In this document: piece by piece, positions 1-5,969 of the stretch
Layout: the number at the start of each line of letters is the position of its first letter
How positions within the stretch are numbered: the first letter of the stretch is position 1
DNA from: CANHVK01 sp046304235
GTDB taxonomy: Bacteria; Bacteroidota; Bacteroidia; Flavobacteriales_D; Crocinitomicaceae
Assembly: GCA_046304235.1 (NCBI GenBank)
Contig: JBKCEW010000113.1
Span: 1-5,969 of the forward strand
Length of the DNA stretch: 5,969 nt
Reading direction: 5' to 3'
Notes under the pieces: model-generated
Databases searched by the model: none
Told to the model about the DNA's origin: nothing
Seen by the model: only the letters and a program-made list of their open reading frames with translations
Made by a program: the position numbers and the translations under genes

Positions 1-621
1 CTTAAATCCACCGCTATTTGCTCTGAAACTTGGAGCATACATACATTCTACTTCAGCAGCTCCAACGCTAATTATTCCTTTTCCGGAAGCAATTACTTCG
101 TATTCAAATTGATGTGTTCCTTTCGGAAGGTAATCGATGAAAATTTCAGTTGATGCATCTTTATTTACTTGGTAATAACCTACTGAATTATAACGATAAG
201 CAGACAATGCTTCTCTTGCTTCAAAACCAGCACCTTTTCCATCCTTCAAGTGAACAAATTCCATCGATTGATTGCTCACGATTTTTAGTTTCACTTTTAC
301 AATTGTTCCAATTGGTAATATGCTATTAGGTAAAATTTCTTTCTCGACTCCTTCGTTGGATAAATAAAAATGACGCTCTAAACGAATGTCGCCTGTAGAT
401 TTTTCAGCTTTATCAATTAAATCAGTGTATTGAAGGTAAATCGAACCAAAAACAGGAGATTCCGTTTGTGTTTCAACAGTAATTGTGCCTTTACTATTTG
501 TTGCTTCTTTACCTGTAAATTTAAAGTTGGAAGCACTTTCTTTTTTCAATATCCCTAAATTCGTTCCATCTGCAAATTTCACTTTTACAACCTGTTGCAA
601 TTGATTTGATTTGATCCCTGA
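1..621 (-). other. C-terminal beta domains ending in a bacterial MG10-like domain (residues about 1776-1982)
   Basis: After the toroid comes a beta region containing 'SPVFGSIYLQYTD' (P1831-Y1840), which resembles the strand that packs beside the thioester domain in bacterial A2Ms. From about 1855 ('RLERHFYLS') the sequence reads as the last MG domain. It includes 'IVKVKLKIVSN', 'FIDYLPKGTHQFEYEV' (P1941-T1944) and 'ECMYAPSFRANSGG' (M1969-P1972), the pattern of the bacterial MG10 domain that follows the thioester domain. Family members end shortly after this MYxP motif, so the missing C-terminus is probably only a few residues. No type IX secretion C-terminal signal is visible, and there is little room for one unless the protein is longer than usual. 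Confidence 0.8.
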
Positions 622-3600
622 ATTGATAAATAAAGACATACAAGCCAATGTTGTAGCACGAGTTGATTCCCAAGAGTTGGTTCGTTTATGTTGCATTAAC
701 CACAATTGCATTTGACGTACTTCTTTTTGTAATTCAGGAAATTTTCCGAAGAATTGAATAAGATAAGCTTGTGTTTCAACCGGTGCTTCATTCCAATTGT
801 ACCCTGCTTTGTTTTCTTTCCAATACATTCCTAAATCAGGTTTATTGATTGCTCTTTGTAAAAGTGATTTTTTAATTTTAGTAGCAAGTTCACTATTTCC
901 AACTTTTAAGGCATATAAACCTGCGATGGCTTGCGTTTGTAAATTGAATTTTGTCCAATTTAGCCTTAAACATGCATCATAATAATTCATCACATTTTTA
1001 TCGTATTCATACCCCCCTATAGAATACAACCACTGAATATGTAGTGCAGAAAGTCCAAGGTGATTTTTAATTTCTTCTGGTTTAAGATTATCGTAAAGTT
1101 TTGTATAATAATTTTCTAAATATTCATTAGCATCGTTTAGAGCAGTTAGTATTGATTTGCTGTTCGGATCTTTCGAAGCAAATTGAAGTTCCCCTCTATC
1201 TTGTAATTCTCTTAAACCTGTAACAATATGTTGCGTAATGTAAATGTTCGCTTCTTTGCCACCATACCAAGCCCAACCGCCATCAGCTGTTTGAAGATCC
1301 ATCAGTTTTTGTTGCGCATTTTCGATATTCGCCAACAAATTATTTTTATCGAATAGGAAAGCTAATTTATTTCGTTGAGCTGTTTCATTTTGTGCATCCA
1401 CAACCCATGGAGTTTCGCTCAAAATGATGCTTTTTAAATCTGGATTTTTATCTAATTCAGAAAGAAATGCAGATGGATCAGTTGTTTTCCAAGATTCTAT
1501 AATCGCTTGAAATTCAGGATGTGAATTCAGAATCGATAGTGCTGTACTATTTGCATAAAAACGAGAAAAAGTTTGTTCAGAACATTCATACGGATATTCC
1601 ATCAAATAGGGTAAAGACATTAAGATTGTCCACAAAGGTTGTGTATGCATTTCCAACGAAATAGCCACTTTTTCAGCAGTTGGCGACAATTGATTGATTT
1701 TATCTAACGTAAATGTCTCTTCTCCAATTGTAGTTTTAGCAAATGATTTAGATGTAGTTACCAACATTCGATTCGAAAGAATTGGAATTGCTTTTCGTTC
1801 AATATCACTAAAGTTTTCATTCGAAGCACTTATTTCATAGGCAATCAATGAATATAAATTAGTAGGAATCGTTAATTCCCAACTCACTTCGGTCGAACCA
1901 TTTGATTTTACGATTACTTTTTGGTCTTTGAAATCTCCGAAAGCACTTGAAATTACTTCATTGGTCAATGGGTCGAATAATTTTAATCGAGTGGTTATAT
2001 CTTGTTCTTTATCAGATAAATTAACAACTTTCGAAGAAAACACAAAATGATCTCCTTCTCTTAAAAAACGAGGTTCATTTGGTTCGATCATTAATTCTTT
2101 TTTGGCTTCGAATGAATGCTCATAATAGCCCGATTTGAAATCTTTTGTGTGTGCCATTGCCATAAAACGCCATTTTGAAAAGGCATCCGGTACGGTAAAT
2201 TCAAAACGGTATTTACCTGTTTGATCAGCATATACGGAAGGATAGAAAAAGGCTGTTTCATCGAAATTTCTTCTTGGAGAAGATTGATTTTCATAAGTTT
2301 TTATAGCCTCACTACTTCCTACTCCAGACGCAAATTCTTCACTATGTCCATAACCGATTTGTAAATTTGAATCTGCAAATTCTTGAATATCTGCCATTTT
2401 CGTAGCTACCTTGCAATACAATAATCTTGGAGTCAGTAAATCAGTAATTCTTTTATAATTTTGCATAATTGAAAATTCAGGTAGATAGGGTGTATAATGA
2501 GAATCTAATGAAAAAAGATAATTAGAAACTGCAGTATTGTAACTTTTAGTATCACCCCATCTTTCTTGTTTGTGATACCTGACAAAGAATTCATTTCCCC
2601 AACTATTAGCTTGAATTTTATCCAATGAAGCGTCATACATTCCAACCAAAAGCTCTGCATTTTTTTCTATCGTTTCATCATTGTTAATCAATACATTCCA
2701 TTTTTCCTTTTCTCCAGGCCTAAGGAAATCTCGCACTGTTTCTAGCTTAAGGTTTAATTCTTTTGAATGATCTGGTACATCAATAACGATTGTTTCTTTA
2801 TAGGATTGCCCATTTTTACTCATAATACAATTGAAAGTCAAGCCATGTAAATCTTTATTGGTTACTGTATATTTAATTTTATGTCTGTTTTTTAGGATTG
2901 TCCAATTTTGAATTAGAATATTCTCTTCATTAGCTAATTCAATGAATATCGGTTGTTTTTTAAATGAACTTCCGATAGTAATAATTATTTCATCTCCTAT
3001 TCTAGCTGATTTAGTGGATGAGTGGGTCCATAATTCCGATTTGTGCTGACCTTTTGTAGATTTAAGATTAATCCAATTGAAATCAAACGTCGTTTCTGTT
3101 TTTGCACCTATTTCATCAGTCGTATTTAATATAAGAGTATAATTCCCTGCTTCATTACGAATTAATGAAGTAAGATTTAGAGAGTCACCTGAATTTATTT
3201 CTCCTTGTGCTTTCGATAATTCATTTCTTACTTCTTTAACATTATTATAACTTACATAAGGAAATTCCTTTTCAAATTCAACTTGATTAACCTCACTAAA
3301 TTCAGCTTTTTCAATATAAGATTCATACAAATGCTCTTTATTGTTTCTGATTAATCGATAACTGAGCTTTGCGGTTTTCACTTCTTGACCTTCACTATTC
3401 ATTACTCTTATAGGAAAACTGTTTTCATTGGAAGCTATTAAATTCCGATCGATTGATGCACTGATCGAGTACCTTTTATTACCTACATACAATGAGCGAG
3501 AAACAGATTGTGATTCGCCTGTCACATCCGTTACAATTGCATCAATATTGAAGAAAGCACCATACGTTTGCTGTTTCGCAAGTGGTAAAAAATCTAATTG

Positions 3601-5946
3601 AAATTCTCCATTTTCATTTGTTTTAGAGGTAGTTTCGAAGAATGAACTTAAATAATCTTGATCGACATATGGAACTGAACACCCAGTTGGGAAATAATTG
3701 CGTTGTTCAATTTTGATTCGAACAGATGCATTACCAATTGGAAAACCTGAAAATGCGGTTGCCTTTCCTGTTAGATGAAGCGTTTCTCCTAATTTAATAT
3801 TCCCTTGTATTTCATCGAATTTCACTTCAAATGTCGGACGTTTATATTCTTCAATACGAATAACATGTGTTTTTTCACCGTAACCAAAACCATTGTCAAT
3901 ACTTAAATAACATTCTCCCAACATAAAACCATCTCGAGGAAGCACAAAAGAAGTTTCAGCACTTCCGTATTCATTTGTGAATAAGTTAAAATCACCACAT
4001 AATATTTTTCCATTTCCATCTTTCAATGCGACTCCTATTCTTCCTTGAGATTCTAATGAATCAGCACCGTTATTTTGGATAAAACCAAGTACCTTTACAT
4101 ACATCTTTTGTCCTGGTCTATAGATTGCACGATCGGTGTAAATAGTGTTTACGGGTCTGTTTGCTAATTTAAAATCGGAATTACTATAATAGATCGATTT
4201 CGTTAGACTGTCATCGTCTTTTTGAACAGTATATAGATAAGAAGAACTTTCTAATTTGAAAGTAACAAGTCCTAATTTATTAGTATTAAGTGTTTTTTTA
4301 GGACTGTTATCATTTAAATAAAAATCTTTTTTAATCGTAACACTTGCATTTTCAATAGGTTTACCCGTTAAATTATTTGTAACTAAAAGTTGAAATTCTT
4401 TACCTTCAACTTTCGTGTTAATCTCAATATTACTAAAATGTATTGTGAAAAAATTAACAAAATTCTTAAATGTTTTACTTTTTAACGAGTCTATATTTGT
4501 TTCTTTTTCAGCTACTATAAAAAGATAATCTCCTGCTTTTGAAAAACTTGGGATTAAAAAGTCTTTTGTATGTTCATGATGAAAACTATCAACATATAAT
4601 TTTAATTCGTTGGAATATACTTCACTAAATTCATATTTGGAAAAATATGTTCCTCCACCTTTATAATTTGGATTGATTTTATCATAATGATATACTTTTA
4701 AAAATGCTTGTGACGTATTTTTAGAATTAATATTGATTATAAATGGTTTATTTAATATTATTTTACCTTTTGTCTTGACTTGTAAACTTTTTCCATTCTC
4801 GATGTACTCTTTTAAATCAAGTAGTTGAGTAGCATATTTTTTTGAAGGATGAGAGTGGAAAAAATCTTCCATTAGAAAAGGAAATTTTTTTAACGAAGCA
4901 TTAATTAAGGCAAGTGCATCTATATAATAGGTTTTTACTTCTGTGTTATTTTGCCAATCATATTGACCCGCTTTTTCACATAATTTTTGGCAATACAGCA
5001 AGGTAAATAAGTTAGAAGCTGGTTCATTTTCTAATTCTTTTTCGAAATAATGATAGGCAGTCATTAACTCTTTTGAATAGTTATCGTTTGAATTAAATGC
5101 TTCATTTAATCGTTTTGCGACCCAAAAAGCATAGGCATCCCATCGTTTATTTTGAGCATGTAATTTTTCAATGTGATAAAACAATTGATAGTTAAAATTT
5201 TCTTTTGAATAGAAATCGTTGATTTTTAATAAGTCGTCTGTTTTTCCGAAACAATTAAGATCTGTATTCTTGTTTTGGGCATCATCATCGCTCAAAAAAC
5301 GATCTGCAAGCAATTCAAATAGAGTCATATACTGTTGCAGCGCTTCAAATTGATTAAGACTTGAAGAATCATTAAAATTAGCAGCGGAAATCTTCATCAA
5401 ATCTCTAGGTCTATTGATTGATTGAAAACTATGATATTGAACTAATTCTTGAAAAGTTCCGTTTTTTATTTTTTTTGTTTCGTTGTTTATTTTCCAAATT
5501 AAACTTTCATCATCGAATGATAAAAGTTGATTGATTTCTAACATTTCAATTCGACCTGCTAATTTAGCGTGTAAAATAGCATTTAATGGAAAAGGCAGCT
5601 TTTCTACTTTTTGAGCATCCTTCCATACTAATTCTTGTAATTCTCCTTCATCAAAATCGCTAGACCAGATTTCAATATCACCCCAAAGTAACTCATCCAT
5701 TCGGGTTAAAACATAAAAAAAATCATCAGGTTTTAATTCTTTTATTGCTTTATTCTCTAATCTTTTTAACTCTTCAAATGCTAATTTATACTCCCCATTT
5801 TCAACTAACAAATTAAATTGATTATAATCTTTTATATTTCTCTGATATTTTATATCATCTGCAGGATAGTCTTTTATATCAAAACGATATTGCGCCGATA
5901 CAACTTTTAGACAGCATATCAAAAGAATAGAGAGTAGAAATTTCAT
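1..5946 (-). CDS. Bacterial alpha-2-macroglobulin family protein (3' end cut by the window edge)
   Basis: One uninterrupted frame of 1,982 codons begins at ATG 5946-5944 and has no stop down to base 1. The product is a giant exported protein of the alpha-2-macroglobulin family, expected in the periplasm or at the cell surface. Family members trap host or competitor proteases: cleavage of a bait segment triggers a rearrangement that exposes a Cys-Gln thioester, which can bond covalently to the attacker. Visible in order are a signal peptide (1-18), a helical TPR-like region (about 20-390), MG-type beta domains (about 395-1185) with the MG2 signature 'TDRAIYRPGQ' at 604-613 and 'EEYKRPTF' at 699-706, a flexible segment (1194-1225), the A2M domain ('RNFDETAFFYP', 1226-1236), a thioester domain with CSEQ at 1455-1458 and DGGW at 1555-1558, and a C-terminal MG10-like domain ending near 'MYAP' (1969-1972). 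Length fits Bacteroidota members of roughly 1,900-2,100 residues; enterobacterial ones are shorter. The family call is firm; the protease-trap role is inferred. Confidence 0.95.
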   Translation of the reverse strand, partial: MKFLLSILLICCLKVVSAQYRFDIKDYPADDIKYQRNIKDYNQFNLLVENGEYKLAFEELKRLENKAIKELKPDDFFYVLTRMDELLWGDIEIWSSDFDEGELQELVWKDAQKVEKLPFPLNAILHAKLAGRIEMLEINQLLSFDDESLIWKINNETKKIKNGTFQELVQYHSFQSINRPRDLMKISAANFNDSSSLNQFEALQQYMTLFELLADRFLSDDDAQNKNTDLNCFGKTDDLLKINDFYSKENFNYQLFYHIEKLHAQNKRWDAYAFWVAKRLNEAFNSNDNYSKELMTAYHYFEKELENEPASNLFTLLYCQKLCEKAGQYDWQNNTEVKTYYIDALALINASLKKFPFLMEDFFHSHPSKKYATQLLDLKEYIENGKSLQVKTKGKIILNKPFIININSKNTSQAFLKVYHYDKINPNYKGGGTYFSKYEFSEVYSNELKLYVDSFHHEHTKDFLIPSFSKAGDYLFIVAEKETNIDSLKSKTFKNFVNFFTIHFSNIEINTKVEGKEFQLLVTNNLTGKPIENASVTIKKDFYLNDNSPKKTLNTNKLGLVTFKLESSSYLYTVQKDDDSLTKSIYYSNSDFKLANRPVNTIYTDRAIYRPGQKMYVKVLGFIQNNGADSLESQGRIGVALKDGNGKILCGDFNLFTNEYGSAETSFVLPRDGFMLGECYLSIDNGFGYGEKTHVIRIEEYKRPTFEVKFDEIQGNIKLGETLHLTGKATAFSGFPIGNASVRIKIEQRNYFPTGCSVPYVDQDYLSSFFETTSKTNENGEFQLDFLPLAKQQTYGAFFNIDAIVTDVTGESQSVSRSLYVGNKRYSISASIDRNLIASNENSFPIRVMNSEGQEVKTAKLSYRLIRNNKEHLYESYIEKAEFSEVNQVEFEKEFPYVSYNNVKEVRNELSKAQGEINSGDSLNLTSLIRNEAGNYTLILNTTDEIGAKTETTFDFNWINLKSTKGQHKSELWTHSSTKSARIGDEIIITIGSSFKKQPIFIELANEENILIQNWTILKNRHKIKYTVTNKDLHGLTFNCIMSKNGQSYKETIVIDVPDHSKELNLKLETVRDFLRPGEKEKWNVLINNDETIEKNAELLVGMYDASLDKIQANSWGNEFFVRYHKQERWGDTKSYNTAVSNYLFSLDSHYTPYLPEFSIMQNYKRITDLLTPRLLYCKVATKMADIQEFADSNLQIGYGHSEEFASGVGSSEAIKTYENQSSPRRNFDETAFFYPSVYADQTGKYRFEFTVPDAFSKWRFMAMAHTKDFKSGYYEHSFEAKKELMIEPNEPRFLREGDHFVFSSKVVNLSDKEQDITTRLKLFDPLTNEVISSAFGDFKDQKVIVKSNGSTEVSWELTIPTNLYSLIAYEISASNENFSDIERKAIPILSNRMLVTTSKSFAKTTIGEETFTLDKINQLSPTAEKVAISLEMHTQPLWTILMSLPYLMEYPYECSEQTFSRFYANSTALSILNSHPEFQAIIESWKTTDPSAFLSELDKNPDLKSIILSETPWVVDAQNETAQRNKLAFLFDKNNLLANIENAQQKLMDLQTADGGWAWYGGKEANIYITQHIVTGLRELQDRGELQFASKDPNSKSILTALNDANEYLENYYTKLYDNLKPEEIKNHLGLSALHIQWLYSIGGYEYDKNVMNYYDACLRLNWTKFNLQTQAIAGLYALKVGNSELATKIKKSLLQRAINKPDLGMYWKENKAGYNWNEAPVETQAYLIQFFGKFPELQKEVRQMQLWLMQHKRTNSWESTRATTLACMSLFINSGIKSNQLQQVVKVKFADGTNLGILKKESASNFKFTGKEATNSKGTITVETQTESPVFGSIYLQYTDLIDKAEKSTGDIRLERHFYLSNEGVEKEILPNSILPIGTIVKVKLKIVSNQSMEFVHLKDGKGAGFEAREALSAYRYNSVGYYQVNKDASTEIFIDYLPKGTHQFEYEVIASGKGIISVGAAEVECMYAPSFRANSGGFK
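622..1659 (-). other. Thioester domain, alpha/alpha toroid (residues about 1430-1775)
   Basis: The domain begins just before 'YPYECSEQTFSRFYAN' (Y1451 onward) and carries the reactive CSEQ. It continues through an insert with 'ETPWV' (W1514), the toroid signature 'DGGWAWYGG' (1555-1563) followed by 'YITQHIVTGLREL', and closing helices with 'NEAPVETQAYLIQFF' and 'NSWESTRATTLA' (W1759). These repeated helix pairs are characteristic of the thioester-containing domain of A2M and complement proteins. The roughly 50-residue insert between the first helix and the toroid is longer than in vertebrate C3 and resembles what I know of Bacteroidota homologues. The catalytic histidine used by some complement proteins cannot be assigned by eye; H1573 sits in a toroid helix that aligns with a different position. 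Confidence 0.88.
1573..1584 (-). other. CxEQ thioester motif, C1455-S-E-Q1458
   Basis: The codons TGT TCT GAA CAA encode Cys1455-Ser-Glu-Gln1458 within 'YPYECSEQT'. The Cys and Gln side chains of CxEQ form the internal thioester that reacts with amines or hydroxyls on a captured protease. Both essential residues are present. Some bacterial relatives (the YfaS type) have lost this motif, so its presence places this protein with the thioester-competent group, like the YfhM type. Confidence 0.92.
2002..2271 (-). other. Conserved A2M-family domain (residues about 1226-1315)
   Basis: The segment opens with 'RNFDETAFFYPSVYAD' (1226-1241) and continues through 'YRFEFTVPDAFSKWRFMAMA' (1246-1265). 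This is the best-conserved block of the family (Pfam PF00207 type): a Phe-Tyr-Pro entry, a beta strand, then a 'PDxxTxW' motif, here P1253-D-A-F-S-K-W1259. Later 'IEPNEPRFLREGD' (P1292-D1299) corresponds to the 'lPysvvRgE' strand of eukaryotic members. This domain follows the bait position and couples bait cleavage to movement of the thioester domain. The family match is strong; the end of the domain is approximate. Confidence 0.88.
2269..2367 (-). other. Candidate bait region or flexible linker (residues 1194-1226)
   Basis: Residues 1194-1226 include 'GYGHSEEFASGVGSSEA' and end 'NQSSPRRN'. They are rich in Gly, Ser, Glu, Asn and Gln with no clear strand or helix pattern, and lie between the last MG domain of the array and the A2M-family domain. 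In vertebrate A2M the protease bait region lies just before the equivalent domain. The segment offers exposed Lys, Arg-Arg, Phe, Tyr and Glu sites for different proteases. Bait regions are not conserved in sequence, so the assignment rests on position and composition only; a plain interdomain linker is the alternative. Confidence 0.45.
2392..4764 (-). other. Array of macroglobulin-like beta domains, including MG2 (residues about 395-1185)
   Basis: This stretch reads as successive beta-sandwich domains of about 100 residues each. The first begins near 'LNKPFIININS' (398-408). The next holds 'NNLTGKPIENASV' (T527-P530), a typical exposed loop of such folds. The clearest is MG2, opening with 'NTIYTDRAIYRPGQ' (T604-Q613), which matches the 'TDRxxYRPGQ' hallmark of the MG2 family. 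The following domain starts at 'IEEYKRPTFEVKF' (E699-F706 core), and another starts at about Y826 after 'SLYVGNKR'. Later domains up to about 1185 are more diverged and I place them only by spacing. In A2M proteins these domains build the frame that holds the bait segment and encloses a trapped protease. Confidence 0.8.
4777..5889 (-). other. N-terminal alpha-helical, TPR-like region (residues about 20-390)
   Basis: After the signal peptide come about 370 residues rich in Leu, Glu, Lys, Phe and Tyr with few glycines or prolines, reading as a chain of amphipathic helices. Residues 44-63 ('LLVENGEYKLAFEELKRL') have the helix-turn-helix pattern of a tetratricopeptide-like repeat. Further helical pairs can be seen around 'RWDAYAFWVAKRLNEAF' and 'YCQKLCEKAGQYDW'. 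This region precedes the first beta domain and has no counterpart in vertebrate A2M or complement C3. Similar N-terminal helical segments are known to me from Bacteroidota A2M proteins. Its role is unknown; a partner-binding or anchoring scaffold is a guess. Domain borders are approximate. Confidence 0.65.
5893..5946 (-). other. Sec signal peptide (residues 1-18)
   Basis: The first residues are a lysine, a hydrophobic core 'FLLSILLICCL', and 'KVVSA' before Gln19, matching a signal peptidase I site (V-S-A, then Q). Two cysteines at 11 and 12 lie inside the core, but the residues before them (L-L-I and L-I-C) do not form a good lipobox with a small residue at -1. I therefore read this as an ordinary secreted or periplasmic signal rather than a lipoprotein signal. 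That would differ from the membrane-anchored lipoprotein A2M YfhM of Escherichia coli. Confidence 0.8.
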
Positions 5947-5969
5947 TAATTGAAAATTTTATAAATAAA
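5947..5969 (-). promoter_or_regulatory. Short AT-rich 5' leader that fixes the start codon
   Basis: Only 23 bases lie upstream of the gene. Read on the minus strand they contain an in-frame TAA at 5961-5959, five codons before the ATG. The next in-frame ATG is codon 83 (5700-5698), and using it would discard the signal peptide, so 5946 is the sound start. No purine-rich Shine-Dalgarno sequence is visible. The leader is nearly all A and T, which is common before genes in Bacteroidota, where A-rich leaders often replace a strong ribosome binding site. No promoter can be assigned in so short a stretch. Confidence 0.55.

Noticed and set aside
797..982. 61-codon plus-strand open frame
   Set aside because: It lies wholly antisense to the thioester-domain part of the large gene, shows no recognisable protein features, and is what chance would give opposite a long AT-rich gene.
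1564..1600. Degenerate or YfaS-like A2M lacking a thioester
   Set aside because: Direct reading of the frame gives Cys-Ser-Glu-Gln, so the essential Cys and Gln are both present.
2091..2294. 67-codon minus-strand open frame
   Set aside because: It is in a different frame from the large gene and overlaps the highly conserved A2M domain, whose own frame is intact. It is a shadow frame rather than a gene.
5462..5476. T-rich run (six T, one A, eight T) that could suggest a terminator or slippage site
   Set aside because: On the coding strand it is Lys/Ile codons inside the helical N-terminal region. There is no preceding hairpin and the frame continues normally. The similar eight-A run at 5715-5722 encodes Asp-Phe-Phe-Tyr and is equally ordinary in AT-rich DNA.
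1..5969. CRISPR array, tRNA, insertion sequence or hidden small system
   Set aside because: No regularly spaced repeats, tRNA-like folds, terminal inverted repeats or transposase motifs were seen on either strand. The coding frame accounts for all but 23 bases.

Overview
The window is almost entirely one very long protein-coding gene on the minus strand. Its start codon is at 5946-5944, and the frame stays open without a stop for 1,982 codons down to base 1, so the gene runs off the left edge. I recognise the product as a bacterial alpha-2-macroglobulin (A2M), a very large exported protein of macroglobulin-like (MG) beta domains with a thioester domain near its C-terminus. Such proteins are thought to trap attacking proteases in the cell envelope.

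The DNA is AT-rich, with GC judged by eye at about one third and A/T-ending codons dominant. Several features suggest a member of the Bacteroidota, probably a flavobacterium-like organism: the length near 2,000 residues, an N-terminal TPR-like helical region, the 'RNFDETAFFYP' entry to the A2M domain, and an insert ending 'ETPWV' within the thioester domain. This is inference from family resemblance; there is no rRNA or housekeeping gene to confirm it.

Layout in the direction of translation (right to left): 5969-5947 is a short AT-rich leader with an in-frame TAA at 5961-5959. Then come a Sec signal peptide (5946-5893), an alpha-helical N-terminal region (about 5889-4777), a series of MG-type beta domains (about 4764-2392) and a short flexible segment that could be a protease bait (about 2367-2269). 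After these come the conserved A2M-family domain (about 2271-2002), a beta segment of about 115 residues (roughly 2001-1660), the alpha/alpha-toroid thioester domain with an intact CSEQ motif (about 1659-622), and C-terminal beta domains ending in a bacterial MG10-like domain (621-1). The visible protein reaches the last conserved motif of the family, so probably only a few residues plus the stop codon are missing.

I see no RNA gene, mobile element, CRISPR array, terminator or second gene. The most interesting points are the complete CxEQ thioester, a Tyr/Met pair that matches the 'thioester lock' described for Salmonella A2M, and the bait-like segment in front of the A2M domain. Together they suggest an active, covalently trapping A2M rather than a degenerate relative. 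I did not find evidence of an undescribed system.
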